Assembly (NCBI RefSeq): GCF_029633865.1
Contig: NC_079214.1
Span: 21,145,450-21,209,449, forward strand
From: Lampris incognitus
Lineage: Eukaryota > Chordata > Actinopteri > Lampriformes > Lampridae
DNA: 64,000 nt
Direction: 5' to 3'
Within the stretch, counting starts at the first letter, position 1; every line of letters begins with the position of its first letter. Below, one piece after another: positions 24,164 through 35,248 of this stretch. A program made the translations under genes and the position numbers. The notes beneath the pieces were generated by a model. That model did no database searches. It was not told the DNA's origin and worked only from the letters and a program-made list of their open reading frames with translations.

Positions 24164-24451
24164 ATGGCCAGAAAAAGAGAACTTTCATCTGAAACTCGAC
24201 AGTCTATTCTTGTTCTTAGAAATGAAGGCTATTCCATGCGAGAAATTGCTAAGAAATTGAAGATTTCCTACACCGGTGTGTACTACTCCCTTCAGAGGAC
24301 AGCACAAACAGGCTCTAACCAGAGTAGAAAAAGAAGTGGGAGGCCGCGTTGCACAACTGAGCAAGAAGATAAGTACATTAGAGTCTCTAGTTTGAGAAAC
24401 AGACGCCTCACAGGTCCCCAACTGGCATCTTCATTAAATAGTACCTGTTAG
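24164..24451 (+). pseudogene. Tc1 transposase N-terminus in left arm and spacer
   Basis: Starts MARKRELSSETRQSI and reads through a helix-turn-helix (LRNEGYSMREIAKKLKIS) and a GRP linker (KRSGRPRC) before running into the right arm at LNSTC and a stop. It covers only the DNA-binding part of a transposase; no DDE domain. If expressed it could bind ends without cutting, but that is speculation. Confidence 0.85.
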
Positions 24452-24602
24452 AGCCTGTTTGTGCTGTCCTCTGAAGGGAGTAGTACACACCGGTGTAGGA
24501 AATCTTCAATTTCTTAGCAATTTCTCGCATGGAATAGCCTTCATTTCTAAGAACAAGAATAGACTGTCGAGTTTCAGATGAAAGTTCTCTTTTTCTGGCC
24601 AT
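24408..24602 (-). pseudogene. Tc1 transposase N-terminus in right arm
   Basis: Mirror copy of the left-arm start; the first 51 residues are identical to it, then the frame runs into unrelated spacer sequence and stops. Non-functional duplicate created by the inverted structure. Confidence 0.85.
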
Positions 24603-25055
24603 TTTGAGCGTTTAATTGACCCCACAAATGTGATGCTCCAGAAACTCAATCTGCTCAAAGAAGTGCCCATCCAACCAATCCAACTTGTGGGAGCTGCTTC
24701 TGGAAGCGTGGGGTGCAATTTCTCCAGATTACCTCAACAAATTAACAGCTAGAATGCCAAAGGTCTGCAATGCTGTAATTGCTGCAAATGGAGGATTCTT
24801 TGACGAAAGCAAAGTTTGATGTAAAAAAAATCTTATTTCAAATACAAATCATTATTTCTAACCTTGTCAATGTCTTGACTCTATTTTCTATTCATTTCAC
24901 AACATATGGTGGTGAATAAGTGTGACTTTTCATGGAAAACACGAAATTGTTTGGGTGATCCCAAACTTTTGAACGGTAGTGTATATAGCTCAAAGTTTGC
25001 TCCTGAATTGTTGAGCTCCTTTTTCTTCATTGAAGGTTTCATTGCAACATCCTGT

Positions 25056-25082
25056 GGATATATATATATATATATATATATA
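25056..25082. repeat. (TA)n microsatellite
   Basis: About 27 bp of TA repeats next to the third copy of the short repeat unit. Confidence 0.85.
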
Positions 25083-25146
25083 GCATTTTTCCCCGGAAAC
25101 CGTCAATGGGATTGTTGATAATAATAGTGTTCAACAAATGAGGAGC
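25078..25146. repeat. Short repeat unit, copy 3
   Basis: ATATAGCATTTTTCCCCGG, AAACCGTCAATGGGATTG, then AGTGTTCAACAAATGAGGAGC. An inverted partial copy of its end (GCTCCTGAATTGTTGAGC) lies at about 25019-25036. Confidence 0.6.
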
Positions 25147-25174
25147 AGAATATTAAGAAAAAAAAATTGGAAAA

Positions 25175-25790
25175 AAATGTATGCTGCGCAAAGATGCCCC
25201 TGAGACAGTCCAGCACTTAGTAGCTGGTTGTAAAATGCTGGCTGGAAAAGCATACACTGAAAGGCATAGCCAAGTGGCTGGGATAGTGTACAGGAATATC
25301 TGTACTGAATACAGACTGGAAGTCCCGAAGTCCAAATGGGAGACATTGCCAAAGGTGATTGAGAATGGCAAAACTAAGATCCTGTGGGACTTCAAGTTCC
25401 AGACTGACAAGCAGGTGCTGGTTAACCAAACAGACTTTATGGTGGTCTACAAGGAACAGAAGACGGCAGTAGTGATCGATGTAGCAATCCCAAGCGATAG
25501 CAACATCAGAAAATCAGAGCATGAGAAGCTAGAGAAATACCAAGGGCTGAAGGAAGAACTAGATCAGATGTGGAAGGTGAAATCCACAGTAGTCCCAGTG
25601 GTAATAGGAGCACTAGGGGCTGTGACCCCCAAACTGGGAGAGTGGCTCCAGCAGATTCCAGGAACAAAATCTGAGGTCACTGTCAAGAAGAGTGCAGTCT
25701 TAGGGGACAGCTAAGATACTATGCAAAACCCTCAAACTCCCAGGCCTCAGGTGGAGGACCCAAGCTTAACGAAGACACATACCAGGGGCG
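25175..25790 (+). pseudogene. C-terminal fragment of a REL-endonuclease LINE
   Basis: Open for 178 codons (25181-25714). It contains an incomplete Cys/His knuckle ending ETVQHLVAGC and a restriction-like endonuclease core around VVYKEQKTAVVIDVAIPSDS, followed by KYQGLKEEL and VPVVIGALGAVTPKL. These belong to non-LTR elements with a restriction-like rather than AP endonuclease (R2/R4/Dong/NeSL group). The usual PD before the core reads TD here, and the second Cys of the knuckle is replaced by Arg. A single-base insertion near 25703 shifts the last about 17 codons (AKILCKTLKLPGLR) out of frame. The reverse-transcriptase part is missing: 5' truncated and dead. Confidence 0.75.
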
Positions 25791-26058
25791 ACATGGCTCA
25801 GGAGGTAGAGCGGGTCGTCTAGTAATCAGAAGGTCATTGGTTCGATCCCCAGTTCCTGCGGAAAGTGTGTAGAAGTGCCCTTGAGCATGATGCTGAACCC
25901 TTTACTGCTCCTGATGAGCAGGTTGGCACCTTGCATGGCAGCGTCCACCATCAGTGTATGAATGTGTGTGTGAATGGGTGAATGTGAGGCATATACTGTA
26001 AAGCGCTTTGAGTGGCCAGTAGACTAGAAAAGCACTATATAAATGTAGTCAATTTACC
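25785..26058 (+). repeat. tRNA-derived SINE family B, copy 1
   Basis: Head with A box (TGGCTCAGGAGGTAGAG) and B box (GGTTCGATCCC near 25840); tail TGTAAAGCGCTTTGAGTGG and AAAGCACTATATAAATG. Full length. The same family occurs at 33.0, 46.0 and 62.1 kb on the other strand. Confidence 0.85.
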
Positions 26059-26167
26059 ACCAAAAAAGGGTGAGGGTGATATATAAGTATGTGTGTGTGT
26101 GCATATATGTATACCACACACTTTATTTTATTTCATTTTATTTTATGTAAGACCACACTTTCCTTGT

Positions 26168-26524
26168 ATTCTTTTCCCCCCCTTTTTCTCCTCAATTGTA
26201 CTTGGCCAATTACCCTATTTTCTGAGCTGTCCCGGTCCCTGCTCCACCCCCTCTGCCAATCCGGGGAGGGCTGCAGACTACCACATGCCCCCTCCGATAC
26301 ATGTGGAGTCGCCAGCTGTTTCTTTTCACCTGACAGTGAGGGGTTTTGCCAGGGGGACAGAGCGCATGGGAGGATCACACTATTCCCCCCAGTTCCCCCT
26401 CCCCCCGCACAGGTGCCCCGACTGACCATAGGAGGCGCTACTGCAGCGACCAGGACACATACCCACATCTGGCTTCCCACCCACAGACACGGCCAATTGT
26501 GTCTGTAGGGACGCCCGACCAAGC
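26168..26524 (-). repeat. tRNA-derived SINE family A, copy 3, 5' truncated
   Basis: Body and tail present; the tRNA-related head is lost beyond 26524, so it cannot be transcribed from its own pol III promoter. Confidence 0.8.
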
Positions 26525-26559
26525 CATTTGTCTTAATCACACCAAAACTGCCAAGTAAA

Positions 26560-27245
26560 ATTCCTAGTGTATGTTATGCACATGGTAATAAAAGGCTTTT
26601 CAGGAATGAAAGCTAAAGGCAGAAGTCAGCATACTATGTGCCTATTAAAATGGGCTGCACAGAGTTTACCAGCCAGTTTCTCCGGCAATGTCTTCTGGCG
26701 ATAACAGAAATGCACAAAAGATAGTCTTTCAAAACCACAGACGCTGCAGGAAGACCATCGAGATTGCTGTGGATCAGAAAGTATGATTGTTGAACTATGC
26801 ATCCTACTTGAACTGAGTTCCGATTAGCTCCCTCTTGGTTGACTTAGTGAAACCTGAGTGGCGTCAGGTTATACTACCGTCGATATCTGCAAAGTAGCTC
26901 TATAAAAGGTTATGTTTATCATACTTTTTTTTCCATTTTGACTCTTGGGGCTTTGTTAAAATACATTTACTGATACATAGAAAATGATGAAGCAATCCCT
27001 GTATCTTACCCTTAAAAAGCACTCATATAAAGGTAAAATTTAGACACTCAGGTGAAGCACGAACCTGTTTTGAAACCAACCAATCAACGGATACTGCAGA
27101 AGTCATCAGACTTATGCTGTCATGATCCTACTGGCCCATCTCAGGAGCACCATTATTCTGTTTAATACCCAACAACACTACTGCTATTAAAGGCCTGTGT
27201 ATCACCATGGTACCATGAGAAAATCACATCCCACTATTTTTTTTT
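26560..27245. other. Intronic stretch without recognised feature
   Basis: Unique-looking sequence with no recognised repeat or coding motif. Confidence 0.4.
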
Positions 27246-27247
27246 TT

Positions 27248-27832
27248 TTTGAATTTCCCCCTTTTTCTCCCCAATTCTACTTGGCCAATTACCCCACTCT
27301 TCCGAGCCGTCCTGATCTCTGCTCCACCCCCTCTACCGAGCCGGGGAGGGCAGCAGACTACCACATGCCTCCTTTGATACATATAGAGTCACCAGCCACT
27401 TCTTTTCAACTGACAGTGAGGATGTCTGTGAATGTTCTCATTCATCCACGTCATGGTTATCCAAAGGAGTTGAATCAAGTGCCTCTCAGAGGCGAAACGT
27501 CTTCACGGATGTATACCAAGTCCAGTTGCACTTGATTCAACTCCTTTGGATGACAGTGAGGAGTTTCACTGGGGGACGTAACGCGTGGGAGGATCACACT
27601 ATTCCTCCCAGTTCCCCCTCCCCCCCGAACAGGCGCCCCGACCGACCAGAGGAGGCGCTAGTGCAGCGACCAGTACACATACCCACATCCAGCTTCCCAC
27701 CCACAGAACCGGTCAATTGTGTCTGTAGGGACGCCCAACCACGCCGTAGGTAACATGGGGTTTTGAACCGGCAATCCCTGTGTTGGTAGGCACAACGCAA
27801 CGGAATAGACCACTATGCTACCCGGACGCCCC
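27248..27832 (-). repeat. tRNA-derived SINE family A, copy 4, interrupted
   Basis: The SINE is split at its CTGTCAGGTG/TGACAGTGAGG segment by a 128-bp insertion (27423-27550) flanked by a 12-bp duplication. Remainder is complete, with tRNA head at 27750-27832. Confidence 0.85.
27423..27550. mobile_element. Hairpin insertion (Penelope-like fragment) inside a SINE
   Basis: 128 bp bounded by the duplicated TGACAGTGAGGA (27411-27422 and 27551-27562). A perfect 23-bp inverted repeat lies at 27460-27482 and 27528-27550. A smaller stem GCCTC-TCA-GAGGC follows the left arm at 27481-27493, then GAAACGTC. The right arm stops where the left arm goes on for 37 bp more, so the insertion looks truncated at its right end. 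Structure and duplication are seen; the Penelope-like label is inferred from known repeats with the same GCGAAACGTCTTCACGG string. Confidence 0.75.
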
Positions 27833-27834
27833 AG

Positions 27835-30655
27835 TAGCCCACAATTTAACTCAATGCTTCAAAGATGGTATCTGCTAACAACTGCCACTGCTTCCATTTA
27901 AAACACAATGCTGGGCAAAGTATTTGTGAGTCAATATAATGCTTATACCAATATCAGGTTAATATGATCTTAATGCAAGCAAAATATCAAATACTACCAA
28001 CTGATGCCACACCAACAACAAAAAGGATGTATCAATACGCTCATACACTAAAAATGGCAACACTGCTTATTGGGTTTATGGGATAGCCTGTCTGTAAAAT
28101 CTATACTGCTGTTGTTGAATGACTATTGGGTCAAGTTACCCTCTCAGGTCTACATTAAGATGATAAAGAATGAATCATAGTTTGTTTTTTGTTTTTTTGT
28201 TTGTCCAATGGACCCAAGGGGAAGGAACCTTTTCTAGTGATATAGGATGATGCAAACCTTCAGTTTTAGAGAGAAAATGTAGTTAGCTCTTGTTTGATGG
28301 TTTCACATAACATTTTCAAGTTCAACATATCCTATTTCTTATTTTCCTATCATATACTACTACTGAGCCAAATATAGCCAATAAAAACTACAGTGAGGCA
28401 ACAATAGATAACACTGAACACATGAAACGTTGTCTCGTGTGCATACTTCAGTCTTTCGTTATGATCAATTCCATACTGCATGCTGTACTGTATTTGTATG
28501 TAGTATTTTGTACTTTACACTATTCTATACTGTACTATAAAGCACCCACAAACAAGAACCTATGAAAACTGAGGGAGAAGCTTATGATTTCTCATAATGT
28601 TAAACAATTCTAGGGAAGAAAAAATCCTAACTGAATTTCAGAATAACCAGGTATCTCTCCAAATCTTATGGAAATGGGTGTATATGGCTGTAATCTAATT
28701 TGTATCACATCTTATCTGAACTATCAAGATCACAGCTTTCAGCTTGATATCGGTTCCGAGGCACCTTTCATTTGATCTTATCTTACAAGCGTACCAAGAT
28801 TTAGATCAAGCAGCCAAGTTTTTAAGAGTCAAAAATCTGTCAAGTGGACTTAGGGAAGAGATTGTAGACACCTTGAAGATGACATTTAAAGTCACATCTG
28901 AGGCATAATGCTGCTAGTCACATCATATGATGGGTTTTACAAAGCAGTCTAAGGAGACATTTGCCAGAGAAAGAAAATGGGAAAAAAACTTTAAGGTACT
29001 TGAAAATAAAAGCCAAAGTGTAAAACTTTGATATAGAGAATACTGTACAATACAAAAGACTAAATTGCCTGGGTACATGAATAAAATGGAGAAGCTACTT
29101 GTTCAGGGATCAACTTTTGCTGTGATACCCAACATTGCCTTTCTTGCTTCTCCTTTATGACACCTGTACACTGGATAATGTAAAAAAACAAAACAAACGT
29201 GCAAGATACAAAAAAAAGCAAGCCTGCAGTTGAAATGTTGACCCCACATTCACGATGCAGTGTCTTTTTTGGCAATGTACTCGTTAGAAACCTATTGAAA
29301 CTTTGGGTTTGTGTTAAGTGGAATAAACAAGATGATATTGTAATTTCTCTTTGACTATTGGACTAAATTTGTCACTCTCAGTCAACCAGATATGTTGGAA
29401 GATTTCGGGAGGGGGAACAAGCGAGTGGTCAAATAGGAAGGTTTTATTTTGATTTTGAGTAGCACGGGATTTACATGACACGGGCCAGTTAGCCCATGTG
29501 ATGCCGGTTCTGAACGCAGACTGTCAAATATGAGAGTTCCCCAAACAAGATCCTGCAGGATCCGGCTCAAATTAAGCCCTGAGTCCATGTTGAACATGCT
29601 GGATTGAAAATGTCCTATGGTGAATTTACAAAAGCAAGCAAGCTTTCTACCTACAAAATAAAAGCCATTACTTTCCTTGCTGATGAATAAACCAGCAGGC
29701 CCAACCAGAAAATACAACACAGCAGAGTCTGCAGGCTTCATATTGGGAACTGCTGTACCACTGAATCTTACTTCTGCTTAGACCAGATATTGAACCAACC
29801 AACCAACCAACTGGGTATAGATTAAGTAATTTGTACATGAATTAGAATTAATGTGATAATAATGTAAATTAGTGATGGTGATATAAATTGCTTGTATGTC
29901 TCTGTCTGCATCTTGTTTCAGTGTGCCTACTATTAATTTTGTAAACGATGCTCTGTTCTTCATTAATACCCATTCCTCTTGAAAGTCATCACTTGCAACA
30001 GCCTAAACTGGAAATTACAAACTACAACCCATCGGGGGATCTGGTTGTGGCCTGAAAATCGATAAAAAGGGACTAAGTACAATATAAAGGCAGTTTTACA
30101 TAAGAAAGGCTTCTTGCAGGCTTTTGTCAGCAGAACGATGAGATATTTTCAGTCATTTTACAAAGGCAGAATAGTGGCTCAGATTTCCTCTTCTGAAGCC
30201 TGGAATTTTCTCGGATGGCATTCCCTCCACCTTACTCAAATAACTTTACCGCTGACATCAAAAAGCTTTCTGAAAACAAGACAACAGTAAATATGGTGCC
30301 CCCCTAGAATGATACGCCTCAGGCCCATCAGTCACAGTTATAATATAGCAGCAGAAATAAGCCTTAAGGAAAAGAAAACTTCTGAGAAATTCATAACAGT
30401 GGCAAATGTAATATTGCACAGAGGAAAGGTGCATTATTACTCCGTGTTTCCATCAAATTGTGACAACTGGGTTTGAGACATCCTGTTTAATGGATGTACT
30501 CAAAACAAACAAACAGACAGACCGACACGACAGACAGTCAGAGCCCACAGCACCCTGGACAGGATCAGTCCCATGCACCGATGGGATCCCACAGAGTACC
30601 CCTGCCCACTATTTTTTGATTTCCTCATTGTTCCTAGAAATATTATTTTTTTTGT
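27835..30655. other. 2.8-kb intronic stretch without recognised feature
   Basis: AT-rich, apparently single-copy sequence. No ORF with a recognisable domain and none of the window's repeat families. Confidence 0.4.
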
Positions 30656-30659
30656 GTGT

Positions 30660-31092
30660 GGACTTTCCCCCCTTTTTCTCCCCAATTGTATCCAGCCAAT
30701 TACCCCACTCTTCCGAGCCTTCCCAGTCACTGCTCTACCCCCTCTGCCAGTCCGAGGAGGGCTGCAGACTACCACATGCCTCCTCCGATACATGTGGAGT
30801 CGTCAGCCGCCTCTTTTCACCTGACAGTGAGGAGTTTTGCCATGGGGATATAGCGCATGGGAGGATCACGCTGTTCCCCCCAGTTCCCCCTCCCCCCCGA
30901 ACAGGTGCCCCAACTGACCAGGGGAGGCGCTAGTGCAGCGGCCAGCACACATACCCACATGCGGCTTCCCACCCACAGACACAGCCAATTGTGTCTAGGG
31001 ACGCCCAACCAAGCCGGAGGCAACACAGGGATTCGAACCACTAAGCCCCGTGTTGGTAGGCGACGGAATAGACTGCTACGCCACCCAGGCGC
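30660..31092 (-). repeat. tRNA-derived SINE family A, copy 5
   Basis: Complete copy with head at 31000-31092. The B box is altered (GGTTCGAATCCC intact at 31030-31041 on the minus strand but shortened around it). Confidence 0.83.
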
Positions 31093-31599
31093 AGAAATAT
31101 TATTTTTAATGATCTTATGTGCTTCATCACTTGCATTCTGTGTATGCATCAGCTTTCTCAATTATGCAAGCTTGCTTGGCAACTAAAAGCAGATTCTGGT
31201 TCTTATTTTACCAAAAAAAAAATGTTTTCAACAGTGAATTAAATAGACTTTGCTTTGGCACAGGTTTCATTTGCCCTACTGTTTTGTCTGATATTTTGGT
31301 CACACAGGAGGTTGTGCCAGAACATAAGTCAGTCAGGAGTAGGCGCAAGAGGAAGCCACAATCCTCCAGCCTCCTCCATGCCCGTCTCATGTTTTGCATA
31401 AAGCTGTTAAGATTAAATTTAGATGAGGAGGGCTTCTGCAGAGGAGCGGCACTGTGACCTTTTGAATACATTTGTAGAGCGCGAATGTGAGGATCCCGTG
31501 ACTGATCCGCCTGCGTCTGTCTGTGGGCCATCCAGCAGGTACACCATAATAAACATGTGGTCTGGACGGCTTAATCATCCTCTTCTCCTTTCTTTTTAA

Positions 31600-32010
31600 G
31601 GTGACTCAAACAAGCTATTAGGTGGCAGCATCCTGGCTACACAAAGATTTCTTTCAGCAAAAACTGCTGTAATTACATCCCACAAGGTGCCTGGCCATTT
31701 TATTGCTCATTTCTTTCCAGAGCATCACAAATGAACCATTATAGGCTTGATTGCTCTGATGTTAAAAGTTTATCTGTAGATATGATGGACTAAAATTATC
31801 AATTATGGCAATTACCATAAGTCTCCTTTCTTCGGGGTAGCAAAAATAAGCCATTATGCTACAAAGATTTCACTTACAGAGTACATTACAATAATAAATC
31901 ATTGTTGCTTAGCGCCATTATATGTGCGTGCCTGGTGAGAAAACTAGCCAGATTTCCGAGACAAGGACATATGTGGTTTACTAATCTGTGCCACTTTATT
32001 TCCTTTCAAA
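31600..32010. other. Candidate conserved non-coding element
   Basis: Low-repeat AT-rich sequence rich in homeodomain-type TAAT/ATTA motifs (for example CAATTATGGCAATTACC near 31799). Such sequence is typical of developmental enhancers near neural genes, but this is a guess from composition; conservation must be tested. Confidence 0.25.
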
Positions 32011-32968
32011 TAATCTGTTTCTTCTTTGTAAAGTGCTGCCAATGTTTGTTTTTTTTGTTTTTTGGCCGGCTTGACTTTTATCCCATTAACGCACGTAAAA
32101 CATTGAATCCTCCATCTCAAAATAAAGACCTGGCTTTCCTGATCTTTCTTTGATCCTGCTGTGACAAAGTATCTGTTTGTTGTTCAGTATTAAAAAATGC
32201 TGCTGAAACTCTTATTGAAAATGTATAACGGGGTGAAACCCCCCCCCATCATCTGAGTTAATTATGCACACTTGATTGTTTACTGTTACACTGAAAGTAC
32301 AACATAGTTTGTCGTGTACGTGTCAGTGCAGTGAAGCACCAGGAGGAAATGAGCAGCAGCCCTGCTTTCATTATGGCAGACTTTTTTTTTTTTTTTTTTT
32401 TGGTTTAGTCTTTTGTACAAGAGGCAGATGATGTTGTGGACTGAATAGTTTACATTCTGTGTGAGCATCGTCTCGAAGCCTCTAAATAGAATCCCAACCA
32501 TTTCACCATTGTTAACCATTTCAAAGTAATTCTGTTATATCTTAGCAACCCATTTGGCGTTGTCGGTAACCATAGATACATACACACACATATTCTATAG
32601 ACAATCATGCTACAAATACATGTATATGTATATATACATAAATAGATTTATAATCATTTGGAGAGCATGTACTCTGAAATAGTGTATTATAATTCCAATG
32701 AAATTCAAGAATTGCCACCTTGCCTTGGGCAGCAATAAAATATATTTATGCATTCATATTTGTACTGGAATTTTTTTCCTGATACATTCTGTTCCCTAAA
32801 TGAAAAGACATTTGAGTGATATGCTAATTAACGCCTGAGATACTAGAGTGAGGTGGCTGCATTGTAGCATCCCCCATTCATTATCTTGTTTAGTATGACT
32901 ATATATGCAGATAGCTGGTATGACATGCTAATTAAAAAAGATATTTTGATGGTTTCCAGACACGACTT
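32011..32968. other. AT-rich stretch with two octamer-like sites
   Basis: Long T run at about 32381-32400. ATGCTAATTA occurs twice (about 32821 and 32927), resembling POU/homeodomain sites. Otherwise nothing recognised. Confidence 0.3.
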
Positions 32969-32969
32969 G

Positions 32970-33240
32970 TAAATGGGCTGCATTTATATAGTGCTTTTCT
33001 AGTCTACTGACCACTCAGAAGTGCTTGACAGTGTACGCCTTACATTCACCCATTCACACACATTCATACACTGATGGTGGAGGCTGCCATGCAAGGCACC
33101 AACCTGCTCATCAGGAGCAGTTAAGGGTTCAGTGTGTTGCTCAAGGACACTTCAACACACTCTTTGGAGGAGCCGGGGATCGAACCAGCAACCTTCCAAT
33201 TATTAGGTAATCTGTTCTACCCCCTGAGCCAAGCCGCCCT
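32970..33240 (-). repeat. tRNA-derived SINE family B, copy 2
   Basis: Tail (TTTATATAGTGCTTTTCTAG) at left, tRNA head (CCTGAGCCAAGCCGCCC, complement of the A-box side) at right; full length, B box partly changed (GGATCGAACC). Confidence 0.85.
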
Positions 33241-34153
33241 CTAACTTATACTTCCACATCCTTTCGCTCCAGAAATTTATTGATAATTCAAACGTTCACT
33301 GCCCTGTCCAGTGTAAGAATGCATTTAAAAATGATTCTATTCACTGCGATCTATCAAAGCCACTGGGGAGGAGCTGTAAGGGGGAGGGGGGTATTATATA
33401 CACTCATTCACACCTCAGAGCTGCCCACTGCAAACCAGCAGCTCCTACAGAGCAGGAGCAGTTGGGAATGAAGTGCCTTGCTTACACTTTTCTCACACTT
33501 TCATCATTAGAGACAGAGAAGCCTTGATTCAAAGCCCAGGCGTTTCAAACTGATGAGTTTGTGTTCACAAAAAATATTGGGTGCGTTGGTCTTGCGCTGA
33601 AAGTTGTGGTAAAAAAAAAAAAACAATTCTGAGTCAGGCGGTTTCAGAGTAAGAAGTAGCCCTCAAAATACCTGTCTTAAAACGTCTTAACCCTGCTGAA
33701 ATTCTCTGGGTCCAGCAAATCTTGACAGTGGAGTAAAAACTGCTTAGCAAGAGGGACCAGACTTACATTCCTAACTGGGCCTTTATTCGGTGATGTGGCT
33801 CCATTAAGCTGAAATCAGTGTGAAGTGCGCTCAAATATTCAGTAGCGGTCTTGTCATGCACGTAGTGTACACAACATATCCGAGTCCATATGTGATGGGT
33901 TAAACTGCTAACATTTCAATCACGCACCTACAGGTTATCTTGTGTTTAGGGTATGCATTGTGGGGGGAAAACAACCCTGATAATGACAATCAGTAGTCTT
34001 AGACCACCTTGAGAGAACTGTTGCCAGGTAACCATGGTGGTTTCAATCCCTCACTCGATTGCTAAGTTGAAGCAGGGATGCGAGTCATGAACATACAGTG
34101 ACCATTATATTACGTATTGAAATTGTGTTTCATCGTACGGATCATCAGATGTG

Positions 34154-34196
<43 letters not shown>

Positions 34197-35240
34197 TTAT
34201 AAAGTGAAAAACTTACTAACAGTAGTGATAACCTGTCTACTGGAACCCAATTAAAAGCCTCGTCTACCCCACAAAGCCCTGGTGTGGAGAGCAGACACTT
34301 CACTCCGACATTGTCAAATGTTGGAGGCTTGCAGTTGCTGCACTGCATTGTTTGAAGGGGGGAAGGAAGAGTCCCTCCATGGTTGTCTGCAGACACCATT
34401 AAGAAGTTGCAAATATTACAGGCAATGGAGAGGAGAGCGTGAGACATCCATTGTTTGACCTACATACATAATGATACAAAGACACCCCACATACACTCAC
34501 AGCACATCCTTGAACCCCATCCCTCCGCAACCTGTGGAAATTTAAACACCTGCATGGTATTGCTCATTGCCCACTGGAATATGACAAAAATGCAACTGAG
34601 GTTGAGAACACGTACGCAGCCCCCATCCAGTGGAGGCTAGATGAGTTCATGGTCTTTATAAGAAGATGAATGCTAATAGAGGCAGATTAGAGAACAACAA
34701 TAAGCACCCTGGCAAAGCGCTCAGTCAGAAACACAAAACAAACACGCTCTACTGCACAGTCCCACTCATTTTAGCAGTCATACAAAAAGGAAACATGCAA
34801 GTGTGGGTGAACAGAGATGCATGCAGAAAGACACACACAGACACGCACACACACAAATATATTTATGTGCAGAAACAATAAAAAAAAAACATGTCAATAG
34901 TGTTGTGGAAGTACAGAAATAGCACACACACACACACACACACACATCTATCTGCATGTGTGTGTTCCTCACATCTGTGTGTGTGTTCCCCACACACTGC
35001 AAGCTTTGCCTACATAGTATGTAACAAAATGAAGTATTGTATGTGGATGACAAAGCATAAACAAGATCTGGAGCCCTCCTCAGTAAAGTACTCCTTTTCC
35101 TCTCATCCCCTCCTTTCCCTGTGACATGCCATTTTATCCCTATCATTAATTCCCCTCCCTGGCGTTTCACCGGCCCCTCCACTGCACCACGATAAATCTG
35201 ATCCAATGCCTCAGTGCTCAAAGCCCACCATAGAGACAGA
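33241..35240. other. Intronic stretch with CA microsatellites
   Basis: Holds CA runs at 34156-34193 and 34923-34946. No transposon or coding exon recognised. Confidence 0.45.
34156..34193. repeat. (CA)n microsatellite
   Basis: 38 bp uninterrupted. Confidence 0.95.
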
Positions 35241-35248
35241 ATACTTAC

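Larger units (their letters stand above)
23785..24981. mobile_element. Fold-back Tc1 derivative, 535-bp arms
   Basis: 1197 bp flanked by TA (23783-23784, 24982-24983). Two arms of exactly 535 bp, 23785-24319 and 24447-24981, are reverse complements with very few differences (one noted, in the CCCGCAAG / CCCACAAG segment). A 127-bp spacer separates them. Each arm holds the transposon tip, the last 52 codons of a Tc1 transposase pointing outward, and the first 51 or so codons pointing inward. The catalytic middle is absent, so mobility would need transposase from elsewhere. Confidence 0.93.
3593..35248 (-). other. lingo1: Inferred lingo1 intron, full of transposons
   Basis: If the 5' exon at 35.25 kb is correct, this whole stretch is one intron. 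Both ends obey GT-AG: donor GTAAGTAT at 35248-35241 and acceptor AAAG at 3593 after a T-rich tract. Relative to lingo1 the gypsy element lies in sense orientation and the L1-like element in antisense. Confidence 0.45.

Noticed and set aside
25841-25853. tRNA gene suggested by B box GGTTCGATCCC
   Set aside because: Belongs to SINE family B; no closed acceptor stem.
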